Source: Archilochus colubris
Taxonomy: Eukaryota; Chordata; Aves; Apodiformes; Trochilidae
NCBI GenBank assembly: GCA_023079485.1
Contig: CM041083.1
Coordinates: 103,927,054 to 103,991,053, forward strand
Direction of reading: 5' to 3'
DNA: 64,000 nt
Positions within the stretch are counted from its first letter, which is position 1; every line of letters starts with the position of its first letter. Shown here one piece after another: positions 11,833 to 23,624 of this stretch. Made by a program: the position numbers and the translations under genes. The notes below the pieces were generated by a model, which did no database searches, was not told where the DNA came from, and saw only the letters and a program-made list of their open reading frames with translations.

Positions 11833-12979
11833 AAACCTTCAGGCAAAAATATTGTTAAAAAAACCTTTTATGAATCCCTTATATAGTATTTTCCCCTTTC
11901 CAACTCTTCTTCTGACAAATATTGATCCTTACCAAGCCTCCACCCCTTCTTTTTCCAATGAAGTACAAGTCAGAAGAGCAATATAAAGAGTACACTGATT
12001 TCTCTCGCTTGTCAAAAACGTAAGTGATGATTTCATCAGTTTTACTGGCACAGTTGTTACAAAAAAGGATATCTTAGCTTGTTTTTCCTGATGATCTTGC
12101 TTCTTCTGCACTAATGTAAGTATTCTGCAGCATCGTGCTTTATCTATGGTTTCTTATAATGTAAAAAAAATTGTTAAATGCTGGGTATAAAATACAGCAG
12201 AAATTACCAGATGGATGACCTGAGCCTAATTCTGAGTATAGATCTCAAGTACATATGCTTCCAACTATTCTGGGGCATAAATAAACCACCACTTTTGAAT
12301 AGTTCAAGTTTAAAGACCTTGAATATATATGAATAGACATCATGTGTACCTGAAAAAAGGAGCTTAAATACTGAGAACCAATATCTTGGAGGACCTCAGT
12401 TTATAAGTATTTCAGTAGAAAGACATGTTTTCCCAGGTCCACTCACGCCCTGATTATATATCATCAAAGCAAAATTCTTTTTCATGTGTCTATGTACTTT
12501 GGATGATGTAGATTTGCTTAACAATACCAGCTTTGCCCTACACACACTTTTTAAGACAAATGTCATAACACCCTGACATTTGCTAAATCAAATGGTTATT
12601 TATTAAAAAGCATTCATTATTTACATTGAAAATCTGGCCAAGAAAGCAATGAAAAAAGAAGTGTCTATTCCATTCTATTCTATTTAAGGATCTTGGAAAT
12701 TAATTTAAATTTTTTCCATAAGGACAATTTAAAAAAAAGCATTATGGAAGATATGTGTTTCACTCTGGCTTTGAAAGGAGTTCAAAGGTGGCCAAGGCAG
12801 TTGTTGAAAAAACACTATCTGTGGGTGTAGAAATATTTCCGTATAAACCAGGAATTCATTCTCATCTATTGCACTGTGCTTAATCTTTACCTTACTAAGA
12901 GTTATAATAGATGTTAAAGGATAATGAAAATCATATTAGAAAGATGGAAAGAAAAGTAGGGGATGTAATGATAAATTTG
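11833..12979. other. Intergenic, nothing recognised
   Basis: AT-rich unique-looking sequence. A small ATTCT repetition sits at 12666-12683. Confidence 0.5.
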
Positions 12980-13082
12980 TAGAATCATAGAATGATTTGT
13001 GTTGGAAGGGACCTTAAAGACCATCTAGTTCCAACCCCAGGCCATGGGCAGGGACACCTCCCACTAGGCAAGGTTGCTCAAG
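12980..13082 (-). mobile_element. CR1 LINE 3'-end fragment
   Basis: TAGAATCATAGAATGATTTGTGTTGGAAGGGACC followed by GGCAGGGACACCTCCCACTAG is the complement of a CR1 3' end of the family also seen at 48.2-48.5 kb. Confidence 0.88.
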
Positions 13083-13589
13083 ACTCTGGAAAATGTCAAA
13101 ACCTCAGAGCATCTCAGTAAAGGAGCAGATGTCTTTTTATGAATAAAAACTTTTGAAATTTTGGGTCTGAAGTCAATTCAAAAATAGCTGTTGGTATAAA
13201 CTATGAGTTTTAGATCACTTGGTAAAAGTATGCCTTTGTAACAGTATGGAGTTTAATTCCACATTCTTTGAATTTTCTGACATTTTTCAGTTGATACCTT
13301 CCTGAATTCTTATCTGAACCCTTTCATCATGGCCATTCCTCAATATTGGGAACTGGAGATGTGGACACAGTTCTTTTATCACTTGGAGAAACCAATACAC
13401 TCGAAATGATATATGTTCCCTTTCTCCCAGTCCTATTTATCTATATAAATACTTATTCCTGAGTCCTCCACAAAGGTTTGTTGACCTCCATAAGAGGACT
13501 GTTGACATCCCTTGTATCAGCCATCAGACCTCCTTGCTCACTTTTATCACGTATAAATCAAGAATTAGACAGTTCCAACAAAAAGTGGG

Positions 13590-14274
13590 ACAGTGATGAG
13601 GATCCCTGGGGGTGTTGACTGACAGCCTGCTGAACATGAGCAGACAGTGTGCTCAGGTTGCCAAGAAGGCAAGTGGCATCCTGGCCTGTATCAGGAACAG
13701 TGTGACCAGCGGGGCCAGGGAGCTGACCTCACCCTTGTAGCCAGCTTTTGTGGGGCCACACTTTGAGTACTGTGTGCAGTTTGGGGTGTTGCAGTATAGG
13801 AAGGATATTGAGGTCCCAGAGAGGGTGCAGAGAACGGCAGCTGCGATAATTAGGAGTCTGGAGAACAGGTCTGATGAAGAGAGGCTGAAGGAGCTGGGGC
13901 TGCTCAGCCTGGAGAAGAGGAGGTTGAGGAGAGATCTCATTGCTCTCTACAGCTACCTGAAAGGAGGTTGTAGTGAGGTGGGTGTTGGCCTCTTCTGCAT
14001 AGTAATTAGCAATAGGAAAAGAGGAAATGGGTTCAAGTTACTCCAGGGGAGGTTCAGGTTAGATATTAGGAAAAATTTATTTACTGAGTGGTGAAGCATT
14101 GGAACAGGTTGCTCAGGGAGGTGGTAGAGTCGCCATTCCTGGGGTTATTAAAACAGTGGGTAGGTGTGGTGCTTCAGGAGATGATTTAGTGTTTAAGGTG
14201 GTGTAGGACTGATGGTTGGACTCAATGATCTTGAAGGTCCTTTCCAACAATGATGATGCTATGATTCTATGATT
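13590..14274 (+). mobile_element. CR1 LINE, 5'-truncated, nearly intact ORF2 C-terminus
   Basis: Starts within ORF2 (CTGAACATGAGCAGACAGTGTGCTCAGG). It is open from 13750 to 14094 with [28 protein letters not shown] and [31 protein letters not shown], then stops early at a TGA just after LFTEW. The 3' UTR ends in ATGATTCTATGATT at 14274. The residues identify a subfamily different from the 7.85-kb copy. Confidence 0.9.
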
Positions 14275-16868
14275 GAGGTAGTCAGATGCCTCTGAATCCC
14301 ATTTAATTTTGACAGTGCTTAAAGCGTGCAGAACAATGAGCATCACAGTATGAAACTGCAATCTGGAGGTATCCATACATTTTTTATTATTATTGTTTTC
14401 ACTTTGTATCTGATTTTACATTCTATAGATAAAATTTCTTTCTTTGGTCTGGGGTTTTGTATGTTTTTATTCTTCACTCTTAATGAAAGTATGGATGGCT
14501 GAATAAATGTGATTTATATTTTTACCACTGAAATTCATTGTCATTCAAAGCACTTCAGGGAAAGTTTCAGTCACAGAAGAGCAATGGGAAAGGTCTGTGT
14601 TTTGCACACACAGCCACTTTAAAAACAACTGCTCTTCAAATTCTCACCATGTAGCAGCTATTCTGTTTATAAGCAACCCATAAAAGAGGTAAAAAGCACA
14701 CAACTGCCATGTTGCTGAATATGTATGCAGTTATATTTGAGCCAGCTGGAGCGCCTTATCATTAGCAGTTTCATTTTCAGGTAAAATAATCAATGTGTCC
14801 ATAATCTCACCCAAAAATTTGAAGCTGATAATGATGGGATAATAACTGTTGAGAGTTGTGTTTTTTGAAAGATTCATCTGAGAAGAGGTACAGAGTTTCA
14901 AGTCTAGCAATGAGGTAACCTGGAAGATATGAAAACCTGTCTCTAGAGTTCATACAAGTCACCTTGTCTCAGCTCTCAAATGCTACTTTTGCTGCATTAC
15001 ACACAGAAGCATACAATGATGCCTTCAGACATATGAATTCAGCTTATTGATTTCTTTTGTAAGCACAAAGTTTTATATTGTAATCAAATTAGCACACTGT
15101 ACTTCAAGCAACCTTGCTACCTTTAAAAATTTAGAAGTCTTCTTTACATGGACAAAGTTATTTTACATGTGCATTTGTCTTTATTCAGTTCCAGAAGTGA
15201 TCCAGGAAACTATGCTCCCTGCACAGAAAACCATCAGTCTCAGTATCTGATTAATTTCAAGATCACTTTCAGTTTCTCTTAAAATGAAGGAGAGTTCTTT
15301 ATTTAAAGCAACTTGAAACAGAGTAGAAGCAATGTTTCTGGCTTATTCTCATAAAATGTTAACCCAAAATGATAGCAATTTTAGATATTTATGAACATCT
15401 CTATAAGATGTTCAGAACTGGAATCATAATAGTGGTGCAAATGTTTATGAAACTGTGTCTTGTTTATTGTGCATCATTTCCTCACCATAATAATGCTGTT
15501 GTTCACTGTTGTATAATTTATCCTAGTACCACTTTAATTGTGCTTTCATTGTTCATAGGAAAGCATCCTATTTGGGATAATTACTCACTTTGGAGATGCT
15601 CAGCAATTTGGTTTATGAGCTCCTCTGAAAATTACTCTGTCTGCAGACAGCATTTTCCTGCAAGTGCAATATACTGGGTTTGCAAGAGGGGGTATTTTGC
15701 CTTTTCTTTTTTCCTTTTCTCTCTTCTTTCCTGTCCCAAAAAACATTGACAATTGCTCTAGGACACACAGATTTCCTTGCAAGTCTTCACCAGTTATTTC
15801 AAGACATGGTCTTTCTGTGCTTTCTTTGTAACTGTGTTATTACAGTAAGTTTCCCTAAAATGCTCGGTTAATTTTAAGGTGCTTCCTTAATATTCCAATT
15901 TATGTAAGACAAATAAGCAAATCCAGCTAAATCTCTTGGCAGCATGAGTCTCCACAGAGAACATGTATTTCAGTACAAATATCCATTAGGAAATCATCAC
16001 CAAGACTCAAAGTTCTGTACTAAACTACATTTGCATTGAATAAGCAGTCATCAGTCAATTTAAAAATAAAGTAATCCTTGCAAAAACACCATGGAGATGC
16101 TTCTTTACAAACAAGTTCAGTTACATCAAGTTTACAGACCCTCAGTTCTTGTAAACCAACTCAAATGCAGTGATGATAGCTTAAAATCATTCTGTTGCCA
16201 GAGCCTAATTCTTCCACTTTTATTCATCCCAGCTGACAGGCTACTGTATAAAAAAAACACTGAGTGAAACAAGTAAAATTAATTCTTCCTGGCTTTTTGC
16301 TAACTTCATAGGTAGTAAAACTGTGTTAGACAAAAGCTGCACATGACAGCACAGTTGTGAAAGCTGGAGAATACTCTGTTTCAGATAAAAGACAGGGAAA
16401 TTATAGATGCATCCACTTAGATTCTGAGTATGGCATCCCAAAAAATCTAAGGTAGTAATCAAACACGTATGTAATATTAGGTAACATTTTCCCTTCTTTT
16501 CCCCTGAGCTTTTTCCAGCAAGACTTTTCAGTTACTGGGATTATATTTTAATTGTTCCAAAAATCTACCAAAGTTGCTTTCCCAAGCTGCTTTGAAAGAA
16601 CTGCCCAACAGAATGATTATTATCCTTCTTGATCTTGCTGTTCAGATAGGATAACACTCATCATGGTCTTATTTTTAAAACTCACATAGCATGAAAATGT
16701 GTTTGGTTTCTGCTAGCAAGTCTGTTATGCATGTGATATCACCCAAAAATCATGTTTTCTAATTCCTTTTTTAAAGTACAGCCATTAAACCTGATGTCAT
16801 GCTTCCCCCCAGTAAACAGCATACTCTTAAGAAAAATGCCAATAGTCAATGAATGGTGAATATTACAG
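14275..16868. other. Intergenic, nothing recognised
   Basis: AT-rich sequence. The open frame at 15369-15749 (126 codons) has no domain or composition I recognise and is treated as chance. Confidence 0.5.
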
Positions 16869-17110
16869 ATCACAGAATCACCTTGGTTGGAAAAGACCTC
16901 CAAGATTGTTGAGTCCAACCCTAACCTAACAGTGACAAGACCTTAACTAAGTCATAGCCCTAAGCATTATGTCTATGCAGCTCTTAAATATCTCCAGGGA
17001 TGTTGATTCCACCACTGCCCTGGGCAGACTGTTTCCATGTCTGATAACCCCTTCAGTGAAGAAATGCTTCCTAACATACAACCTAATAGATGTTTTGTGA
17101 CTGATACCAA
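16869..17110 (-). mobile_element. CR1 LINE 3' part, minus strand
   Basis: The minus strand reads [23 protein letters not shown], then ESTSLEIFK, the CR1 ORF2 C-terminus with some changes. It ends at the plus-strand complement of the tail, ATCACAGAATCACCTTGGTTGGAAAAGACC. Confidence 0.88.
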
Positions 17111-17277
17111 CAATTGTTTTACAGCATCTTGAATTTCTCATCTTCTGTTCATGTAATGTAAGGTTATGAACACCAAGTGTCACACATATATGGATGGCAG
17201 AAAAGCCAAGCAATTTTCTGCATCGTTCTATTCTCTGTTTGCATGGCTTCAGTGTGACATGCTGGTGTGGTTCATTA

Positions 17278-18066
17278 ATGGGTTGAGATTCAACACGGCC
17301 AAGTGCTGGGTCCTGCACTTTGGCCACAACAACCCCATGGGGAGCTCCAGGCTGGGCACAGAGTGGCTGAGAGCAGCCAGACAGAGAGGGACCTTGGAGT
17401 CTGGATTGACAGGAAGCTGAACATGAGCCAGCAGTGTGCCCAGGTGGCCAAGAAGGCCAATGGCACCCTGGCCTCTATCAGGAACAGTGTGGCCAACAGG
17501 TCCAGGGAAGGGATTCTGCCCCTGGACTCAGCGCTGGTGAGGCCACACCTGGAGTCCTGTGTCCAGTTCTGGGCCCCTCAGTTCAGGAAGGAGATTGAGG
17601 TGCTGAAGCAGGTCCAAAGGAGGGCAACTAGGCTGGTGAAGGGACTCAAGCACAAGTCCTGTGAGGAAGGGTTGAGGGAGCTGGGGCTGTTCAGTCTGGA
17701 GAAGAGGAGGCTCAGGGGAGACCTCATCACTCTCTACAACTCCCTGAAAGGAGGGTGGAGCCAGGGGGGGGTTTGGTCTCCTTTCTCAGGCAACTCTCAG
17801 CAAGACAAGAGGGCACGGTCTTAAGTTGTGCCGGGGGAGGTTTAGGTTGGATATTAGAAAGAATTTCTTTATGGAGAGGGTGATCAGAAATTGGAATGGG
17901 CTGCCCAGGGAGGTGGTGGATTCTCCATCCCTGGAGATATTTAAAAAGAGACTGGATGTGGCACTCAGTGCCATGGTCTGGTAACCACAGCGGTAGTGGA
18001 TGAAGGGTTGGACTTAATGATCTCAGAGGTCCCTTTCAACTCATCTGATTCTATGATTCTGTGATT
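17278..18066 (+). mobile_element. CR1 LINE, long 5'-truncated copy
   Basis: Begins in ORF2 ([16 protein letters not shown]) just after the reverse transcriptase core. It continues through [40 protein letters not shown] and [20 protein letters not shown] run of G near 17765 shifts the frame before the final conserved segment, which resumes in another frame. The 3' end is ATTCTATGATTCTGTGATTA. It forms an inverted pair with the minus-strand copy at 16.9-17.1 kb, about 170 bases away. Confidence 0.92.
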
Positions 18067-20204
18067 ATGACAACCTTTTGTACAGATCTTTGTTCTGTAA
18101 AAATTCGTTGTTCTGTAAGCAGCAGGAACAAGAATCCCTGAATACTTGGGTACTTTGCCTCTCTCCATCCCTCCACTGCATGGTCTCAAGATTTGTACAT
18201 ATACATTTAGTTGGTATATGTGACAGAGTGCTTGGGGCAACATGTCTACTGATCGATGAACCAACTGCTGCCTCATCCTTCAATTAGTTTAACTACTAGG
18301 GTAGTACTATAGGAATATGATTAACTTTGAGATTTACACCCACTTCGGTTGCTACTATTCCATTGCTTCAGAGAGGCAAAGAGCAGGTTCTCCTTTTCCT
18401 TAAGAAACTGGATTAAGACCAGATTTCTCCAAATCCTGCAGCAGTACTACGTGGACAGTCTACATGGTGGGCTCTGTTCACTGCTGCAGTCTTCTATTTA
18501 ATTAAGCAGACTTCTAAGGACAAGGATTCCTTTTTGGAAGCAAAGCATTTTCATCCCATGTCAAAGGAGCAACAATTGGCCACTCAGATCTGACAGTGGT
18601 GAAATTCTCATTGTATTTGTGATTTAAAATAAGTAAATTAGTTCTTGTGGGGTAAAAGACCTCCTACTTGCTTTTGTAGTGTGTATTGATGGAGGCATCT
18701 GCTGTATAGGGATTTGAGTCCTTGCATCTTTGCACCTGTGAAGATCAAGGTGCTTTTCTGCTTTTTCTCCCTCATTAAAACAGATTATAACAGATGTCAA
18801 CATATGCAGCCAAGTTATTTTGTTTTATTAATAAATATAATTTATTGATACTGGTTATATTTTCTCTATTTATTCCACTTCTGTTGAAAAAGATGCTTCC
18901 AACATTTTGAAACCAAAGACTGATGTAATTGGCATCTTATCCACTTCACAGCAGATATTTCCTGCTTTTTGTCCAGTAAGGTTTATATTTCATTTTTTTT
19001 AAGGTTTTTATCTAATATTTGTTTTCATCATCTTTCTGTATTGATCTACTAATGGTGTCTATTTCTGAGTTGGGTACGGGGCAGACAGAACTTTCATAGC
19101 TGGCAAAGCTCTTTCACCAGCATACTTCCTTTTGTTGATCTTTTTTCAACCTGCACTGAAGGCCCAAGCCAAAAATTTCTGCAGTTTGGCATCTCTCTTG
19201 ACAGTCAGGAGCAGGACAGCTCATAAATATAAATACAGCTCTCACCTAAAAGTTTTTGCTGAAGTCACCACATCTTGGATTTCCAAAACCGCATCAGGAA
19301 TCGCTCACTTACATGCTCACTTAAATATATGTGAAAATGAATCTGTTTATTTTATACTATGTTAAAAAAAATCTCTCATTTCAAGAGCAGGGCCATGTGG
19401 TGTGTAGTTTAGCAACAAGGTTCTGATTTCGGTGATGTGTGATAACCAAACAGAGGCACAAAGCTCTTGCTCTCCCCTCTACCAGTACTCTCCATCCATG
19501 TTCCTAAATGTCCCAAAGGATCATCTTCTGAGGAAAGCCTTCCAGTTTATAATGTGGCTTGTTGATCCCAGCAAGATCTGGCTACATTTCTTCCTCCTGT
19601 ATTTCATAATTTTGTACGATTATAGAGCAGTGAGAGTCAAGCTGAAGATACTGATAATGAATGCGTCATTTGTAGTTTCCTGCAAAGGGACTTCCTGTCT
19701 CCCACCTCATCGCCAAACCCCAAATTGTCTTGAAAAAAGGAAAAAAAAGACCCCAAAAAACAGAGGTTGAAAAATTACTAGGACGTGTTAATTTGCATTA
19801 ATCTTTTATTAACTACTATAATTGCTGCTTCATATTAATATAAATCCACTTCTATCTCCTTCCATGTATCATAGAGATGGCAAGGTGACAAAGTTATGGA
19901 AGCTGCTTTGGAGACCACTGCTTAATTAGTGCACCAAAAAAAAAATTATCCCTTCAAAGCCAAAGCTGGACAAGAATCCACTTCTTTTTTACTTTAGGGC
20001 AGCTTTTTTCCTTCCAAAGCAAGATCCTCAGTGAGACATCACTGAGGCACCAGAGAGGTAATTTTTTTTTTTTATTTTTTTTTTTTTGGCTGTGTTTTAT
20101 TTCACGCAGTCATAAACAGCAGAGGCATTCTCCCCCTCTGTGCTAGTAGTCAAAACAAGCGAATTCCTAGACAGATAAATGAGCAGGTATAAACCTCGGT
20201 TAGG
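18067..20204. other. NCAM2 5' flank, AT-rich, nothing recognised
   Basis: The open frame at 19432-19770 shows no domain. Two T-runs at 20062-20087 lie just before the CpG island. Regulatory sequence may be present but cannot be identified from one genome. Confidence 0.5.
20062..20087. repeat. Poly-T tract
   Basis: T12-A-T13 immediately upstream of the CpG island. Confidence 0.9.
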
Positions 20205-20808
20205 TGCGTATGCACGGCCGAACCGAAGCCGCACCCGAACGCGGGGCTCACCGCGGCCCCGCTTCTCATTCACGCTGCGGCAGGCTGCCGCGGGTGGGGG
20301 GAGGGAAAGGAAGGGGGAGGTCTCCGGGCCCCACGCAGCCCCCGCACCGCCTCGGCCCCCGCCGCTCCGCTCCCGCGGGACACGGTGGGGCCGCTCCTGC
20401 CTACAGGCGAGAGGCAGCAGCGGCCAGCACGCTCCCGCCTCCCCCTCAGGGCGGCCTCCCCCGGGCACCGCCGAGGGTACGGAGCGGGGATAGGGGAAAA
20501 TAAAAGCGGTTTCGGCTCTCCCTGCCCAAAGAGGAGCGGGGCTTCCCGGTGGGCTTCGCCGTCAAGCTGCCGCCGCTCCCTTCAGGCTGTCTCCCCTTCG
20601 GCGGCGGGGGAGCAGGCTCCGAGAGGCCGGGATGGCGAGGTGGGGGGAGTTGACTTCTCCTCCTCCTCCTCCTTCTCCCGAAGGGACTGCCCGCGGGCGG
20701 GCAGAGCAGGAGAGATGGGGGGAAGCTGAGACAGATTTTCGGCCGGCAGCCGCCTCTGGCAGCAGCGGAAGAACCCACCGTCGCTGTGGGTGTTGAAGAG
20801 CTGAGCGT

Positions 20809-20963
20809 GGGGCGGAGGGATCCGCGCGGGTCTCCGTGTGCCCGCCTCCTGCGCGGCGGCCGCTGCCTCCCCGATATAGTGCGGCGCGGGGCGGTGCTGC
20901 CCGGCACTGGGCGAGCGGCGCAGCGCGGAGCGGAACGGAGCGGGGCTGCGCGGGAGGGCGGGC
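20809..20963 (+). promoter_or_regulatory. Cluster of GC boxes upstream of the NCAM2 start codon
   Basis: Three GC-box cores (20809-20815, 20888-20894, 20956-20963) lie 80-230 bases upstream of the ATG, in a stretch without any ATG. This is the likeliest core promoter or 5' UTR zone of the gene. Sp/KLF binding is inferred from the motif alone. Confidence 0.5.
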
Positions 20964-21040
20964 GCGGACGGCGGCGGGGTTTGTCTGGGCTGTTGGAGCA
21001 CCTCCGGCTTGGAACTGTCCGCCGGCGCCAGCTCTTGAAC

Positions 21041-21092
21041 ATGAGCCTCCTGCCTCTCTACCTGCTCGGATTGCTCCTCAGTAGCGGGCAAG
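21041..21092 (+). CDS. NCAM2: NCAM2 coding exon 1 (signal peptide), partial gene
   Basis: Neural cell adhesion molecule 2 is a cell-surface protein of neurons (notably olfactory) with five Ig and two fibronectin III domains. Only its first coding exon is here. Seen: ATG at 21041 with A at -3, then MSLLPLYLLGLLLSSGQ, a short N-region plus a leucine-rich hydrophobic core typical of a cleaved signal peptide. The exon ends after the first base of codon 18, and the donor CAAG|GTAGGAGC puts GT at 21093-21094. Family knowledge, from memory: mammalian NCAM2 starts MSLL..YLLGLL.SSGQ-A, and an alanine codon (GCN) would complete the phase-1 split codon. NCAM1 has an unrelated leader. No other ATG lies between 20730 and 21041, which supports this start. 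The rest of the protein lies beyond the window. The identity rests on 17 residues plus splice phase and the long-intron context. Confidence 0.85.
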
Positions 21093-21898
21093 GTAGGAGC
21101 GGGGCTGCTGCTTTTTTTTTTTTTCGTTATTTTTTTTCCCTTTTAATTATTATTCTTACCTATGGTGTCTGCTCGCTCAGATTAACGTATAACCGTGAAA
21201 GAAATGGAGAAAAAAATAAAATAAAGCAATGCATCACCCTGGAACCAAATTAAAAAAGGACTTAAAACTTGTTTCATCGCCTCCCTCCCCCCCCTCCTTT
21301 TTTTTTTCTTTTTAATTTTTTTTCTTCAAGGCGGGAAGAATCATTTATAACGGAAAAAACCCCAAACTGTAAGGCGCTGAGTACATTCAGCTGCTTCGCA
21401 TGGGGTTCTCCTTATATTTGGGGCCATAAATGCGAGAGGGAGATGAAGCGATTAAAAAGAAAAATGTGTCTGTCAGGGATCACGCTTTTTAAAATATGCG
21501 TCTGGTTGAGGGGGAGGCAACGTGGGCTTCATTTTTAGGAGCAGAGAGAAGTACTGCCAGTAGAGCCAGCCAGAAACCCGACCTGAAGTCCGCTCGCCGG
21601 GGTTCCCCGGGCTGCTCCCCTCCCTCAGCGGGGGCACCGAGACCTCCGGCTCGGGGGGTGACGGCCGGAGTTTGGAGGGGGTTTGGTTTGTAAAGTGGTG
21701 GGGGGGATGTTTGACACGACCGCGGGAATGTGAGGGGTGCCGAGACTTGTTTTGCGATGAAGTAACGCGGCGGCGGAGGCAGGTGCGCGGGGACCGGGGC
21801 TGCGGCGCTGGGCACTGCGCGCCTCTTGCCCGTGTGTGTGCGCGCATCCGTGCAGAGCTTTGGAAAACACGGGGCTCTGCTTTAGTTTTTCGATTGAG

Positions 21899-21967
21899 TT
21901 TTGTTTTTTGGTTTTTTGGTTTTTTTGGGGGGTGGAGAGGGGGGCGGTATTGAAGTGTTTATTTATT
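21899..21967. repeat. G/T-rich tract with G6 runs in early intron 1
   Basis: GTTTTTTGG units are followed by GGGGGGTGGAGAGGGGGGCGG. There are only two long G runs, so it does not meet the usual four-run G-quadruplex pattern. Confidence 0.8.
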
Positions 21968-22230
21968 TATATTGGATGTCGGCGATGTTGTTACTTGAGG
22001 CTGTGTGCTACTTAAGGAGATAGGGAGGGCCGCCGTTCGTGCGCGGTGCTCCGCGGTGCTCCCGAACTGTCGGGGCAAGTTTCTGGCGTTCTTTAAAGGC
22101 CACCCTGGGCTGCTGAGCCCCGCCGGGATGCCCGTGCCTCTTGGGGGATGCTCTCTGCCCGGCGCCTGAAACCTCTACCTCGCCCGCACATGAGGGGGTG
22201 CGCGGGGGCCTTTCTAAGGACATTGTAGGG

Positions 22231-22276
22231 GAGGGGAAAAAAAAAAAAAAAAGAAATAAAAAAAGGAGAGAAAATT
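22231..22276. repeat. A-rich tract inside the CpG island
   Basis: GGGGAAAA... A16 followed by GAAATAAAAAAAGG. It is purine-only for about 45 bases except for single T residues. Confidence 0.85.
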
Positions 22277-23597
22277 TAAAAATTAAAATCACCTGGGTGT
22301 TAGCGGAGGCGTGGGAGTGGCGGGCACCAGTTCCCGGCCCCCGGCCCCGCTGTATTGCAGCAGGGGGCGACAGAGCTCCACGGCGACCGCCGGCGCTCGG
22401 GCAGTGCCCGGTGCTGTGGGACGGGGGCGGCCACACCGACCTCTTCCCCCCGTCCACCTTCACCCCCTGGCCCCGCTGCCGGCACCCAGGGGCACGTCAG
22501 GGAGCGGGTGGGTGCGGGCACCCGTGCTCCGGGGCACCGAGGGTGAATGTCTCAATGTGTCTCCCAGACGCTACACGGTGCCCAGTGAGGGGGTAGTGAG
22601 ATCTGTTGCGCTTGAGAAGAGAGAGGGGGATGAGGGGAGGGCGGTGACATATTATTCCTTGAAGTATTCAGAGCTGCGGCTCTGATGGTCTCCTTCGGTG
22701 AATTTGTCGGTGAAACTCGTAAGGTACAGACGTTTTGTCGGTGCTAAGTAGTAAAGAAGCACCAGATGCTTTCAATTCATGTAGAAATGCTTCTGTGCTT
22801 TCGCCACCTCGGGCTGAGCTCTGGAAGTCTCCCGCTTAGCAGCGAATCAGGAGCACTCCGGGGGCTTTTCAACATAGCCATCACTGGGATGGCAAAGGAG
22901 GAGGAGAACGGGAAAGCTTCCTTCGGGATTTGCATTGATCTACCTGGGTGTAGTATGTATGGAGATGTGGTCTGTGGCTCTTCTAACGGAGGAATGATAG
23001 AAAGCCAGTTTGTGAGGTGTGTTTACTGCAGCGTAGATGGATTACATAGTTTTGATACCTTACTATCACAAACGTCAGGAGAGAAATAATGGGGTGAAAT
23101 TCTAGATGCTGTTAAGCTGAGGTTTAAAAATTATACAGGAATAGATATGAGGGGGAGATGGAAAGAAAAAGAGTAAAGCTGAATAAATCTAATATTGCTA
23201 GTAAATTTTTCTTGGTTTCAATTTTTAAATAAAACATTTTTTTTTTAATTGAGCTAATTGCATTGGTGAGAAGAAAGAGAGACTTTTTAACTGGCTGTAG
23301 GAATACGAGGAACATGCATCCTCAATCCACAATGGGGCATAGTAAATGAGAGTTGGAAAACATCTGCATATGGAAAATATTCCTATATAGGTTGCAAGGG
23401 GAGAGGAAAATTCTACAGTGTTTGTTGGGGTTTTTTTGGTTTTGCTTTTTTTTTTTTTTCCTAATAAGTATCTTTGCACAACAAATGGATCCCCACATTT
23501 TACTTCCCTGAAGTAATCTTGAGAATTTTGTGAAGTGATTCAAACAATTGAGAGGCTGTTCCAAAAGAAACCCTTGGGATCTTGGGATTTATCTTTC

Positions 23598-23624
23598 TTT
23601 TTTTTTTTTTTTTTTTTTTTTTTT
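23598..23624. repeat. Poly-T run, 27 bases
   Basis: Uninterrupted T27 within the intron. Confidence 0.92.

Larger units (their letters stand above)
20205..22580. promoter_or_regulatory. CpG island spanning the NCAM2 promoter, 5' UTR, exon 1 and start of intron 1
   Basis: GC- and CpG-rich sequence begins abruptly near 20205 and fades near 22580, while both sides are AT-rich. It is the only such block in 64 kb, and it contains the signal-peptide exon. Sp1-type GC boxes are visible as GGGGCGG at 20809-20815 and 20888-20894 and GGGCGGGC at 20956-20963. No convincing TATA box is seen; a weak TATAGT lies at 20875-20880. This fits a TATA-less, dispersed-start promoter. The exact transcription start cannot be read from sequence. 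Low-complexity tracts interrupt the island: poly-T after the donor (21112-21124) and an A-rich run at 22236-22276. Confidence 0.85.

Noticed and set aside
15369..15749. 126-codon plus-strand open frame
   Set aside because: No recognisable domain, AT-rich codons, no splice or promoter context. Chance is likely.
19432..19770. 112-codon open frame upstream of the CpG island
   Set aside because: No known domain. Its end is a lysine-rich run from an A-rich stretch.
20786..21040. In-frame N-terminal extension upstream of the NCAM2 ATG
   Set aside because: The frame is open but contains no upstream ATG (the apparent start is GTG), and the added residues are low-complexity Arg/Gly/Ala. The ATG at 21041 gives the expected signal peptide.
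20446..21091. Long minus-strand open frames (198 and 169 codons) through the CpG island
   Set aside because: Composition is Arg/Pro/Ser/Ala-rich, as expected of any frame in GC-rich DNA with few stops. They run antisense across the promoter and exon 1 and show no domain.
21093..21253. Coding continuation past the leader exon
   Set aside because: The residues after SSGQ are low-complexity (poly-F) and a consensus donor lies at 21093. This is intron.
21899..21967. G-quadruplex candidate in intron 1
   Set aside because: Only two long G runs with a trailing GG. The four-run pattern is not met.
22766..23089. 107-codon open frame in early intron 1
   Set aside because: No domain, and it lies just outside the CpG island in intron sequence. 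Kept as intron unless transcripts show otherwise.
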